Positions 7,850-16,330 of a DNA stretch of 60,140 nt are shown one piece after another; the stretch's first letter is position 1, and each line of letters starts with the position of its first letter. The stretch is from Clostridia bacterium (lineage in GTDB: Bacteria > Bacillota > Clostridia > Christensenellales > Aristaeellaceae). The stretch covers positions 1 through 60,140 of the forward strand of contig CAAGFE010000093.1 of assembly GCA_900769075.1 (NCBI GenBank), written 5' to 3'. The notes under the pieces are model-generated. The model did not search any database. It was not told where the DNA came from and worked only from the letters and a program-made list of their open reading frames with translations. The position numbers and the translations under genes were made by a program.

Positions 7850-8809
7850 TTATTTCACCAGCGTTGCAAAGTAGATGATATCGCTCAGGAAGCGCTCGAT
7901 GTCAGGGCAGTTGACCTTGACGTACTTCAGCTTGCCGGTTTCCTTGTCCAGGCGCTTGAAGTTCATGGTGGTGCTGTTGCCGCCGTCCAGGTTGAAGGCG
8001 AGCAGGCAGCCGCCATCAGGATTCAGCTCCTTGCCGGCGATTTCGCACACCTGGGCAAATTCGGGAATGGTCAGGCCCTTGTTGCCGGTGGTTTGGTTGC
8101 CGTAGGAGGTGACGAGCATGTATTCCAGCGGGCCAAGCTGGCACAGCGCGGTGCGCTGGGCGGCCTTCTGGGCGCCGATGTAGGCGTTGTCATACGACGC
8201 GGGAATGACGCTGACGCCGTTTTCCACCAGCACCGGGCCGAAGCAGAACACCTGGTACAGATTGTCCTTGTTGGCCTCGTAATAGGCGGCGTAGTCCTCC
8301 TTCTGCGGGGCGTTCAAGTAGGACAGATCGCCGTTCTTGTCGATGATGAGCAGATCGCGCAGCCCGTCGGCCGTGTTGCGGTACTGGGTGCCCATGCGGA
8401 GCACGACCTTGCATTCGGGCTTGGTGAAGTAATCGCCGTTGATGGCGATGACGGCATTGGCGGCGCCGGCAACGAACCGGCCGCGGGTGGTGCTGGAGTT
8501 TTTGAAGTTGTAATTCTTGCTGCGCTGATTCGGCCCCTTGTAGATGGAGCTGGGCATCGTGCGCAGCTGGGAGGGATGGACGATCTTCACATGGGCATAG
8601 ATGTAATCGGTGTCGGCATAGCGGCCCTCGTAGATTTTCACGGAGATGGATTCATCCTGGTATTCCCAATCAGAGAGGTAGCACGCATCCTTGGGTTCGG
8701 GGCCGAAGGAGAGGTCATCCATGGGCAGGGGCTCAAGGGATTCCGCGCAGGCGGAGGCGGAGAGCATCACGAGGCAGAAAATCAGGGCGAGAATGCGTTT
8801 CATAGGCAT
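7850..8809 (-). CDS. Secreted phosphodiester glycosidase (NAGPA family)
   Basis: A 319-residue exported protein with a signal peptide ending in SASACA before ESLE. The NAGPA/DUF2233 domain covers about residues 50-310, with AVIAINGDYF near 120 and the signature FNLDGGNSTTM near 275. The family removes a sugar attached through a phosphodiester; the human member uncovers mannose 6-phosphate and bacterial ones are tied to cell-surface polymers. It is the first gene of the operon with the Lgt-like and RCC1 genes. The true substrate is unknown. Confidence 0.8.
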   Translation of the reverse strand: MPMKRILALIFCLVMLSASACAESLEPLPMDDLSFGPEPKDACYLSDWEYQDESISVKIYEGRYADTDYIYAHVKIVHPSQLRTMPSSIYKGPNQRSKNYNFKNSSTTRGRFVAGAANAVIAINGDYFTKPECKVVLRMGTQYRNTADGLRDLLIIDKNGDLSYLNAPQKEDYAAYYEANKDNLYQVFCFGPVLVENGVSVIPASYDNAYIGAQKAAQRTALCQLGPLEYMLVTSYGNQTTGNKGLTIPEFAQVCEIAGKELNPDGGCLLAFNLDGGNSTTMNFKRLDKETGKLKYVKVNCPDIERFLSDIIYFATLVK

Positions 8810-8859
8810 AAGCGAGGGTCACTCCTTCAATGGTGATGCATGGCAGTTGGGCTTCCTTT

Positions 8860-8888
8860 AGCATAGCATATCCGGGCGAAAAATGCAA
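8860..8888 (-). promoter_or_regulatory. Promoter of the glycosidase-Lgt-like-RCC1 operon
   Basis: Minus strand TTGCAT (8883-8888), 17-nt spacer, TATGCT (8860-8865), with a TGC extended -10. Confidence 0.6.
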
Positions 8889-9096
8889 GGAAGACCCCGG
8901 CAGGGATGCGGAAAATGGGAGATGATTGCGAAATAACGGAACAGAGCAGGGATGCTCAGCGGAGGTACACGTCAACAAAGCGCATTCCCCGCTGCGACCG
9001 CCGGTGCAGAGCAGCGCGCCTCCCCCAGGACGAGCTGCCCCTGGGCGGGGGTATGCCCTGCCATCATCCGGAAGAACAGGAATCCGACATCACAAA
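8889..9096. other. Gene-free stretch
   Basis: No reading frame with a ribosome binding site or recognisable motif was found. A modest G/C hairpin (around 9017-9050) is the only structure seen. Confidence 0.4.
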
Positions 9097-9126
9097 ACGT
9101 CCCTCTGCCCGTGGTCAGAGGGACGT
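9097..9126 (-). terminator. Terminator of the 9.2 kb gene
   Basis: ACGTCCCTCTG pairs with CAGAGGGACGT (11 bp, 8-nt loop). On the minus strand it is followed by TTTTGTG. Confidence 0.75.
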
Positions 9127-9211
9127 AATTTTCATTATTCTGTTTCCTCCTCCGCCGAGAGCATCAGCACCAAGATGATTTCCGACGTTGGCACATGGGC
9201 GTAGGATGAAA

Positions 9212-9623
9212 TCAGGCCTTCCCGATGGCGTTCTCCAGGAGCTTGACGGGATCGGACGCTGCCTTCTGTTGTGTGATCACCAACGGCTCATGCATGGAGG
9301 TGTATTCAACCATCATGGTTGACTGAGTGCCAAAAAAGAAGATGTTCAGCCCTGCGTCCGTCAAGCAGACATAGATATGATCCTGAGACATGGCGCTCAG
9401 CCAGATGTCTGACAGTGTCCCGGCTTTGTCAAATTCGTAAATATCACACAGAACGCTGACGGCAAACAGGGTTTGCTCTCTGTTATCCGAATACCATTGG
9501 TCACAGGTTCTGTCTGCCTGGGAAAGCACCTGAGGGTTGTATACGATCAATTCGCTTGTTTCCGCCAGTGCAGGAAGCACCGCCAGCAGCAAAAATCAGG
9601 AAACACAAGAGTTTCTTCAGCAT
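9212..9623 (-). pseudogene. Small secreted protein gene with a one-base frameshift in the signal peptide
   Basis: From ATG 9623, which has AAGGAGAGG upstream, the frame reads MLKKLLCFLIF and then leaves the conserved-looking frame. Removing one T from a run of five (9591-9595) gives a normal signal peptide, MLKKLLCFLI-LLAVLPALA, running into the 126-residue frame that ends at 9212. The mature part (ETSELIVYNPQVLSQ onward) matches no family I know. Either the gene is broken, the T run is phase-variable, or the base is an assembly error. Without correction only a weak TTG start at 9592 serves the main frame. Confidence 0.6.
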
Positions 9624-9871
9624 ATGTTCCTCTCCTTCATTTCTCAGCAAACAGGGTGAATGTTGCATAAGTCGCTTCAGCTGTCAATGGGATGCGATTC
9701 AGAGAGTCCTGGACCGGATCAACCGTTTCCCTCGTAAACCTTCTCCTGCGCTTCCGCTGCGGATCTTTTTCACACTGTCCTGTTTGATATGAAAATGTAG
9801 GATTTTTGCCCGTGGAGAAGAAAAATTGGCACAGGTGTCCAAATTGGTCGGGAATCCGCAGCCTGATCCCC
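9624..9871. other. Intergenic region between divergent genes
   Basis: Holds the upstream region of the minus-strand gene, with TTGACA at 9681-9686 but no good -10 at the right distance. No coding sequence was recognised. Confidence 0.4.
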
Positions 9872-9900
9872 TTGCCAACCGGGCGGAGAAGGCGTATAAT
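9872..9900 (+). promoter_or_regulatory. Promoter of the aromatic-acid-exporter-like gene
   Basis: TTGCCA, 17-nt spacer, TATAAT. Its position shows that translation must start downstream, at 9949 and not at earlier in-frame codons. Confidence 0.7.
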
Positions 9901-9948
9901 ATGCGGCGGTGTTCTCTCAATTCAGATGATGAAAAAGGTGGCAGACAG

Positions 9949-10566
9949 ATGTTCCCTGATACGAATTACATGTCAACGCCTCGGAATAATCCCTTCCACA
10001 TCGGGCAGCGCTCCATCAAGACGGCGGCAGCGGCGACGGTGGTGGCGATGCTGTACCTGATTTTCGGCGGCAATCCGACCTTCGCCTGCATCGGGGCGAT
10101 CTTCGGCCTGGGCAATGACATGTCCATGTCCCGGCTCAACGGCGGCAACCGCTTCTTTGGCACCATCATCGGCGGCATGGTGGGCATTGCGCTCTTCCGG
10201 GTGTACATCATGTTCATCCCCGACGGCAAGCCGACCCTGCTGACGCTTTTGTTCCTGTTTGTGGGCGTGGTCGTGCTCATCAGCTGCTGCCAGGCGTTCA
10301 AGTGGCCCGGCGGCATTCAGCCCGGCGGCGTGGTGCTGTGCATCATCCTGTTCAACACGCCCGTGGATACCTACATCAGCTACTCCGTGTTCCGCATGAT
10401 CGACACCGGCGTGGGTGTGGCGGTGGCGCTGCTGACGAACTGGTACTTCACCCGGGAACGGGTGGAACGAATCCTGCAGTACCTGCATTTGCGCCATCGG
10501 ATGGAAGGAATCGAAACCACCGTTCCGGCGGAGGCCGTGGAAGAGGACGAGGAAACGACAATTTGA
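9949..10566 (+). CDS. FUSC/ArAE-like (DUF939-type) membrane protein
   Basis: A 205-residue inner-membrane protein with four to six hydrophobic segments. The N-terminal stretch HIGQRSIKTAAAATVVAML and the later FGTIIGGMVGI resemble the aromatic-acid exporter family ArAE_1/FUSC, whose members are thought to export aromatic or other small organic compounds. An acidic C-terminal tail (VEEDEETTI) follows the last segment. AAGGTGG precedes the ATG. A strong terminator follows, so the gene is monocistronic. The substrate is unknown. Confidence 0.65.
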   Translation: MFPDTNYMSTPRNNPFHIGQRSIKTAAAATVVAMLYLIFGGNPTFACIGAIFGLGNDMSMSRLNGGNRFFGTIIGGMVGIALFRVYIMFIPDGKPTLLTLLFLFVGVVVLISCCQAFKWPGGIQPGGVVLCIILFNTPVDTYISYSVFRMIDTGVGVAVALLTNWYFTRERVERILQYLHLRHRMEGIETTVPAEAVEEDEETTI

Positions 10567-10572
10567 CAGGCA

Positions 10573-10606
10573 AAAGCTCCCGGGCCGCGCGGCTCGGGAG
10601 CTTTTT
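10573..10606 (+). terminator. Strong intrinsic terminator
   Basis: AAAGCTCCCG pairs with CGGGAGCTTT, with further inner GCC/GGC pairs, and T5 at 10602-10606. Confidence 0.9.
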
Positions 10607-10630
10607 CGCGGCGACTCTACGGAGCGTGGA

Positions 10631-10659
10631 TTGCCGGATCCGGCGCCGTGAGGTATGAT
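10631..10659 (+). promoter_or_regulatory. Promoter of the CAT-like gene
   Basis: TTGCCG, 17-nt spacer, TATGAT. The start point near 10666 places translation at ATG 10681, after AAGGAGG. Confidence 0.65.
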
Positions 10660-10680
10660 CCTGTCAAGGAGGGGGAGGGG

Positions 10681-11478
10681 ATGGAGTTTACCCCGATCGA
10701 CATCAACACCTGGCCGAGAGGGCAGAAGTTTGCCTACTTTTCCCAGATGGCCCCGACCGGCTATTCCCTGACCGTGGAGCTGGACGTGACGGCGTTGCTT
10801 TGCCGGCTCAAAGCAGGGAACCGCAAATCCTTTCCCACATACCTGTGGCTGGTGACCAAGTGCCTGAACCGCCAGGAGGAGTTCAAGGTGGCCTACCGGG
10901 AGGGGCAGCTTGGATATTATCAGACGCTGACGCCGCTGTATGCCCAGTTCCATGAGGATGACAAGACCATTTCGCTGATGTGGACGGAATTCGACGAGTC
11001 GTATGACGTTTTCTATCAGCGGTATCTGGAGAATCAGCAGCGCTATGGGAAGAACCACGGCGTGCTGTGTCAGCCGGTGCTTCCGCCGGAAAATGCCTAC
11101 ACCGTATCCTGCGTCCCGTGGATTTCCTTCAAGCATTTTGCGGTGCATACCCATGATGCCAAGCCTTACTTCTTCCCCTCCATCGAGGCGGGGAAAATCG
11201 TGGAGGCCGAGGGACGCAAGCGCCTGCCGATGTCCATCACCTGCCATCATGGGACGACGGATGGGTACCATATTGCGAAATTCCTGGACGAGCTGCAGGA
11301 TGAGATGGATCATTTCTCAATGCTGAAGGATGATGCAAAGTATAAAACCGGGGCGGAGGTTCATCCGTCCCGGTTTTCGATATGCAGGGGTGGAAATCAG
11401 TTGGTGCCGTGCTTGACGCGGTCGCGTTCCTCAGCGCGCTTGGCGTTGTTGAAGCGATCCAGCGTACCGACCAGGTAG
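10681..11478 (+). CDS. Chloramphenicol acetyltransferase-like protein with run-on C-terminus
   Basis: Acetyl-CoA dependent O-acetyltransferase of the trimeric CAT fold. The motif ITCHHGTTDGYH holds catalytic His190 and Asp194, and DINTWPRGQKFAYF is the family N-terminus. CAT proteins usually end near residue 215, here near HFSMLK. Instead of a stop codon the frame continues about 49 residues, through a 14-bp terminator hairpin (11344-11377) and 82 nt into the 3' end of the convergent nrdD. A mutation that removed the stop is likely. Activity on chloramphenicol cannot be inferred; many chromosomal CAT-like proteins act on other substrates. Confidence 0.75.
   Translation: MEFTPIDINTWPRGQKFAYFSQMAPTGYSLTVELDVTALLCRLKAGNRKSFPTYLWLVTKCLNRQEEFKVAYREGQLGYYQTLTPLYAQFHEDDKTISLMWTEFDESYDVFYQRYLENQQRYGKNHGVLCQPVLPPENAYTVSCVPWISFKHFAVHTHDAKPYFFPSIEAGKIVEAEGRKRLPMSITCHHGTTDGYHIAKFLDELQDEMDHFSMLKDDAKYKTGAEVHPSRFSICRGGNQLVPCLTRSRSSARLALLKRSSVPTR
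11344..11377. terminator. Bidirectional terminator between the CAT-like gene and nrdD
   Basis: AAAACCGGGGCGGA pairs with TCCGTCCCGGTTTT (14 pairs, one G-T). On the minus strand it is followed by TTTTATACTTT, a good U tract for nrdD. On the plus strand it falls inside the run-on CAT frame. Confidence 0.8.
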
Positions 11479-13727
11479 CCGGTGATGCGGCGGATGCGCT
11501 CGAAGCAGCGGCCGCCATCATCCTCGGTGCGGCCGCAGTGGGGGCAGCAATCGCCGATGATGCCGTTGTAGCCGCAGACGGGGTCGCGGTCAACGGGGTG
11601 GTTGATGGAGCCGTAGCCGATGCCGCTGTCATGCATGAAGCGGACGATCTTCTCAAAGGCGTCCAGGTTCTGCATGGGGTCGCCGTCCATCTCGACGTAG
11701 GAGATGTGGCCGCCGTTGGTCAGCGCGTGATAGGGGGCCTCGACGCTCAGCTTGTGGAACGCGGAGCAGGGGTAGTACACCGGCACATGGAAGGAGTTGG
11801 TGTAGTATTCCCGATCGGTGACGCCGGGGATGGAGCCGAAACGCTCGCGGTCCATGCGGACGAAGCGCCCGGACAGGCCCTCGGCGGGCGTGGCGATGAG
11901 GGAGTAGTTCAGCCCGCGCTCCCGGCTGATGCGGTCGGTGAAGGCGCGCATGGTGCCGATGATCTCCAGGCCCAGGTTCTGGCTTTCCTCGCTCTCGCCG
12001 TGATGGGCGCCGCGCAGGGCCTTCAGGCATTCCGCCAGGCCGATGAAGCCGATGGTCAGCGTGCCGTGCTTGAGCACCTCGCCGACCTCGTCATCCCAGT
12101 TCAGCTTTTCGGAGTCGATCCACACGCCCTCGCCCATCAGGAAGGGGAAGTTGCGGACCTTCTTCTTGCTGATGATGGCAAAGCGCTCATCCAGCTGTTC
12201 CACCACCAGCTGCATCTTGCGCTCCAGCTCCTCAAAGAACCAGTTCAGATCGCCGCCGGACTTGATGGCGATGCGGGGCAGGTTGATGGAGGTGAAGCTC
12301 AGGTTGCCGCGGCGGGGCGGAATCTCGCGGGTCTTGTCGTACTCGTTGCCGACCACGCGGGTGCGGCAGCCCATGTAGGCGATCTCGGTTTCGGGATGGC
12401 CGGGCTTGTAGTACTTGAGGTTGAAGGGCGCGTCCACGAAGGAGAAGTTCGGGAACAGGCGCTTGGCGCTGGTCTTGATGGCCAGGCGGTACAGATCGTA
12501 GTTGGGATCGCCGGGGTTGAAGTTGATGCCTTCCTTCACGCGGAAGATCTGGATGGGGAAGATGGGGGTTTCGCCGCCGCCCAGGCCGGCCTCGGTGGCC
12601 TGGAGGACGTTCTTCATCACCAGACGGCCCTCGGGAGAGGTATCCATGCCGTAGTTGATGGAGGAGAAGGGCACCTGAGCGCCCGCGCGGGAATTCATGG
12701 TGTTGAGGTTGTGCACCAGGGCTTCCATGGCCTGGTAGGTGGCCTTGTCGGTCTCCTGCTCGGAGCGGCGCTGGGCGAAGTCCATGACGCGGTCCGCGGT
12801 GTCGCCGTCCATGTTCAGGCGGAGAAGCGCCTCCTTCATGGCGGCGCGGTTGGCCTCCTGCTCCTCCAGAGAGGGCGCGAGGTTCTTCTCCTTCAGCGCG
12901 GCGATGATGTCCGCCGCATGGGCGTCCGCCTGCGCATCGCCCTGGAGGAGCTCCAGCGCGCGGGAGAGGTTCAGGCGATAGCGCTTGATGAAGGTTTTCT
13001 TCACACCGGGGGCCATGCCGTAGTCAAAGTCCACGATGGCCTGACCGCCGTGCTGATCGTTCTGGTTGGCCTGGATGGCGATGCAGGCGAGGGCCGCGTA
13101 GGAGGTGATGTCCTGGGGCTCCCGCAGGTAGCCGTGACCGGTGGAGAAGCCGCCCTTGAACAGCGTGCTCAGCTCGATCTGGCAGCAGGTGGTGGTCAGG
13201 GTGTAGAAGTCCAGGTCGTGAATGTGGATATCGCCCTTGCGGTGCGCCTCGGCGAAGCGGGGATCCATGACATAGGTTTCGTAGAACTGCTTGGCGCCCT
13301 CGGAGCCGAACTTCAGCATGGAGCCCATGGCGGTGTCGCCGTTGATGTTGGCGTTCTCGCGCTTGATGTCGGAATCCACCGCGTCCTTGAACACGATGTC
13401 CTCGAAGGTACGCATCAGGCGGGTGTTCATCTCGCGGATGCGGCTGCGCTCGGCGCGGTAGAGGATGTAGGCCTTGGCGGAGCGGACAAAGCCCTTTTCG
13501 ATCAGCACCCGCTCAACGGTGTCCTGCACCTGTTCCACCGTGGGGGTGCCGGAAATGTTCTCGTCGTTCTCCATCTCGTTCACGACCTGCTGTGCCAGCA
13601 TGTTGCTGGTTTCGTGGCCCTTGGCGCTGCCGGAAGCCTTGAAGGCGGCGAAGATGGCCTGCTCGATCTTCTGCTGGTCGAAGGCAACCTCGCGCCCGTC
13701 GCGCTTGCGGATGTTGCGGATGCTCAT
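11397..13727 (-). CDS. nrdD: Anaerobic (class III) ribonucleoside-triphosphate reductase
   Basis: Makes deoxyribonucleotides from ribonucleoside triphosphates with a glycyl radical, under strict anaerobiosis. The 776-residue protein has an N-terminal ATP-cone (MSIRNIRKRDGREVAFDQQK), the catalytic barrel, and the C-terminal radical motif RITGYLVGTLDRF with Gly750. Cys pairs in DPVCGYNG and DCCPHCGR fit the zinc site. AGGAGGGG lies 7-8 nt before ATG 13727. The activating enzyme gene nrdG, which often adjoins nrdD, is not beside it here. Upstream NrdR-like boxes suggest repression when dATP is high. Confidence 0.95.
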   Translation of the reverse strand: MSIRNIRKRDGREVAFDQQKIEQAIFAAFKASGSAKGHETSNMLAQQVVNEMENDENISGTPTVEQVQDTVERVLIEKGFVRSAKAYILYRAERSRIREMNTRLMRTFEDIVFKDAVDSDIKRENANINGDTAMGSMLKFGSEGAKQFYETYVMDPRFAEAHRKGDIHIHDLDFYTLTTTCCQIELSTLFKGGFSTGHGYLREPQDITSYAALACIAIQANQNDQHGGQAIVDFDYGMAPGVKKTFIKRYRLNLSRALELLQGDAQADAHAADIIAALKEKNLAPSLEEQEANRAAMKEALLRLNMDGDTADRVMDFAQRRSEQETDKATYQAMEALVHNLNTMNSRAGAQVPFSSINYGMDTSPEGRLVMKNVLQATEAGLGGGETPIFPIQIFRVKEGINFNPGDPNYDLYRLAIKTSAKRLFPNFSFVDAPFNLKYYKPGHPETEIAYMGCRTRVVGNEYDKTREIPPRRGNLSFTSINLPRIAIKSGGDLNWFFEELERKMQLVVEQLDERFAIISKKKVRNFPFLMGEGVWIDSEKLNWDDEVGEVLKHGTLTIGFIGLAECLKALRGAHHGESEESQNLGLEIIGTMRAFTDRISRERGLNYSLIATPAEGLSGRFVRMDRERFGSIPGVTDREYYTNSFHVPVYYPCSAFHKLSVEAPYHALTNGGHISYVEMDGDPMQNLDAFEKIVRFMHDSGIGYGSINHPVDRDPVCGYNGIIGDCCPHCGRTEDDGGRCFERIRRITGYLVGTLDRFNNAKRAEERDRVKHGTN

Positions 13728-13784
13728 GCGTGTACCCCTCCTGTAATATCCCTGTGCAGGGCATCCCTCGTCGGAAAGGATGAC

Positions 13785-13829
13785 CATACAAATTGTATTT
13801 CTTTTGTTCTTGAGGACTATATCTTGTGT
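13785..13829 (-). promoter_or_regulatory. Tandem NrdR-like boxes upstream of nrdD
   Basis: On the minus strand 13814-13829 reads ACACAAGATATAGTCC, close to the NrdR consensus acaCwAtATaTwGTgt. A weaker palindrome ATACAAATTGTAT is centred at 13792, about 30 bp away, the usual three-turn spacing of paired NrdR boxes. TACAAT within the second box could be the -10. Confidence 0.5.
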
Positions 13830-14156
13830 TGCGGCGTCTGCCGTGCGGAACTCATGATACCATGTGCAGGGGGGGCATTGCAATGGCATATCTGGTAGAA
13901 ATAAGCGCCATGTACCTCAAACCCTTGTGTTTTCGGGCATCCGGGAGAGAAGAAATTTTTCCACCCGAACGTTCTCCTTTGGGCATAAAATGTAGAAGCT
14001 TATGGATGCCTAAGCAACCGTGGCCGCGAGGGGTTGAAAATGCCGGGTTTCACAAAAAGTTCCAGCAAAAAGCCAAAACCGGCAGGGCAAACGTTCGGAA
14101 ATCGAAATCGCAGGGAGCGTCCCGAAAGGAGATCGGGCGGGTCCGGCGGAAAGCAT
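13830..14156. other. Gene-free stretch between nrdD and the antiporter operon
   Basis: No open frame with a ribosome binding site, no clear repeat and no strong hairpin was seen. Both flanking transcription units read on the minus strand, so this holds the start region of nrdD and the end of the antiporter transcript. Confidence 0.4.
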
Positions 14157-14186
14157 GGAAAAGCCTCTCCTTTGCGGGAGAGGCTT
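14157..14186 (-). terminator. Terminator of the antiporter operon
   Basis: AAGCCTCTCC pairs with GGAGAGGCTT (10 bp, 6-nt loop), followed on the minus strand by TTTTCC. It starts a few bases after the last stop codon. Confidence 0.85.
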
Positions 14187-14190
14187 CGGG

Positions 14191-16314
14191 TCACTTGAGC
14201 AGATACAGGAAGGTGACGTACAGGCCGACGCACAGCAGCAGCAGGCCGAAGGAAACGCTGACGGTGAACAGCCCGGTGCTCTTGCGCAGCTCCGACCAGG
14301 AGGCGTCCAGCACATACTCGAAGTCGGTGCGGAAGGGCCGCTCCCGGTGGGTCAGGCGGTTCAGCAGCTTCGATACGGCGTTCATCGCTGTGCCCAGCGC
14401 GTAGGTGAAGCGGTTGCCCACCGGGGGCTTGTGGTGGGCCTTGCTGGCGGAAAAGACCGTCCTGCGCAGGAAGAGCACGATGCGCTCGGGCAGCTCCGCC
14501 ACGCCGCGGACAAGGGCCGTCACGGCCCGGGGAACGAAGGCCAGGGTGAAGCTGCTGTCCGGGATGTGGGCCACGAAGCCCAGCACCTTGCCAAAGAAGC
14601 TCAGCACGCCGTTGATGACGGGCCGGTAGAGCCCATCCTCCAGGTCGAGCCTGGCGGGCCAGCGGTTGACGTACACCCGCACGCCCTCGGCGTTTTTGTG
14701 CATCAGCAGGGGACGGACGATCAGCAGATACACCGCCGCGCCGATGGTGATGGAAATGGCCGCACCCTTCAGGTTTTCCAGGCTGAAGTAGGCGATCTCA
14801 TGCGCCGCAGCATGCTGCCCGAAGAAAGCCGCGCTCCTGCTGCCCAGGGGCGAGAGGAAGGTGGACGGCATCGCGCCCAGGAAGGGCAGCACGATGGCGG
14901 AACCGATCAGCGCGATGGCGGAAACGGGGTTCATCGAGCGGCCGGCGGCGTCGTATTCCGCCTGACGGGTGGGGTGCTTCTGCCAGAAGATGCAGATGTA
15001 CAGCTTGACCATGTAGGCGATGGTCAGCCCGCCGGAGATAAGGAAGAGAATCTCCGCCGCCTTGTAGGGCATCCACATGGCGCCGTGCTCCTGCTGATGG
15101 GCAATCAGCTCCAGCAGGGCCTCGTGCAGCAGGGATTTGGAGTTGTAGCCCGAGCCGATGGGCGGGATGCAGGCGATGGACAGCGCGCCCAGCAGGAAGC
15201 ACAGGTGGAGCACATACTTCTTCCGCCCGTAGCCGCGGATCTCGTTCAGGTCCAGGCTGTGGGTGTTCATGTACACCACGCCCGCCGCCATGAACAGGAC
15301 GAGCTTGATCAGCGAGTGGTTCGCCATGTGCATCACCGTGCCGTAGGCCGCCAGGGAGCCGTGCTCGCCCAGGAGCACCATGGTGGAGAGCCCCACGGTG
15401 ATGAAGCCGATCTGGCTCATGGAGGAGCAGGCCAGCGTGCGCTTGAGATCCACGCTGAACAGCGCCAGCAGCGCGCCCAGGAACATGGTGATGCAGGCCA
15501 GGATCATCAGCAGGTTGCCGAAGGCCGCGTCGCCCGCCATCAGGCGGGAGCAGACGACGATCAGGCCGAACACGCCGCTCTTGGTCAGGATGCCGGAGAG
15601 CAGCGCGGAGGCCGGGGCCGGTGCCACCGGGTGGGCCTTGGGCAGCCAGATGTGCAGCGGATACAGGCCCGCCTTCGCCGCGAAGCCCACGACCACCAGC
15701 CAGGAGGCGGCGGTCAGGTTCCCGCCGGAGGAGGCCTTGGCGGAAGCCAGCGCGTCAAAGGCGAGGGTACCCAGCTGCTTCCATACCAGGAACAGGCCCA
15801 TCAGCGTGGTCATGCCGCCGATGACCGCCACCGCCAGGTAGGTGTAGGCGGCCTTCATCGCACCGGGGGTTTCCTCGTGGGCCACCATGACGAAGCTGGT
15901 GACGGACATGATCTCGAAGAAGATGAAGGTGGTGTACAGGTCGTTGGAGTAGAACACGCCCAGGGTTGCGCCCAGGGTCAGGAGGTTGAACAGGCTGTAG
16001 CGCCCGCGGTTTTCGGCGTGGTGGCTGAAGTATTCCGGGGAGAACAGGCCGCTCATCATCCACATGAAGGCCGCGATGCAGCCGTAGATGGCGCGGAAGC
16101 CGTCCGCACGGAAGGTCAGCCCGAAGCCGCAGACGCCGGGAACCGTCAGCTCGCATTCGCCGCCCAAAGCCAGCAGCACGCACAGGGCGAAGACCGCGAT
16201 GCCGCAGCCGACCACCAGCGCGTCCCGCAGGGAGGCGGAGCGCTTGCTCACGCAGGCGGCAAGGACCGCCATGACCATCGGCAGGAGGATCACAGCGGGA
16301 ATCAGGTACATCAT
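14191..16314 (-). CDS. Large antiporter-like subunit with C-terminal extension (fourth Proton_antipo_M)
   Basis: A 707-residue membrane protein with about 14-16 helices. The Proton_antipo_M core (about residues 100-420) shows the usual charged helix residues: Glu in FFEIMSVTSF, Lys in GFAAKAGLYPLHIWLPKAHP and Lys in GILTKSGVFG. A long C-terminal part adds an amphipathic segment and a final helix, as in NuoL- and HyfB-like subunits. It ends the ten-gene operon and has AAAGGAGG before the start. It should carry H+ or Na+ in the complex; which ion is not visible from sequence. Confidence 0.8.
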   Translation of the reverse strand: MMYLIPAVILLPMVMAVLAACVSKRSASLRDALVVGCGIAVFALCVLLALGGECELTVPGVCGFGLTFRADGFRAIYGCIAAFMWMMSGLFSPEYFSHHAENRGRYSLFNLLTLGATLGVFYSNDLYTTFIFFEIMSVTSFVMVAHEETPGAMKAAYTYLAVAVIGGMTTLMGLFLVWKQLGTLAFDALASAKASSGGNLTAASWLVVVGFAAKAGLYPLHIWLPKAHPVAPAPASALLSGILTKSGVFGLIVVCSRLMAGDAAFGNLLMILACITMFLGALLALFSVDLKRTLACSSMSQIGFITVGLSTMVLLGEHGSLAAYGTVMHMANHSLIKLVLFMAAGVVYMNTHSLDLNEIRGYGRKKYVLHLCFLLGALSIACIPPIGSGYNSKSLLHEALLELIAHQQEHGAMWMPYKAAEILFLISGGLTIAYMVKLYICIFWQKHPTRQAEYDAAGRSMNPVSAIALIGSAIVLPFLGAMPSTFLSPLGSRSAAFFGQHAAAHEIAYFSLENLKGAAISITIGAAVYLLIVRPLLMHKNAEGVRVYVNRWPARLDLEDGLYRPVINGVLSFFGKVLGFVAHIPDSSFTLAFVPRAVTALVRGVAELPERIVLFLRRTVFSASKAHHKPPVGNRFTYALGTAMNAVSKLLNRLTHRERPFRTDFEYVLDASWSELRKSTGLFTVSVSFGLLLLCVGLYVTFLYLLK

Positions 16315-16330
16315 ATGCGTCCTCCTTTCA

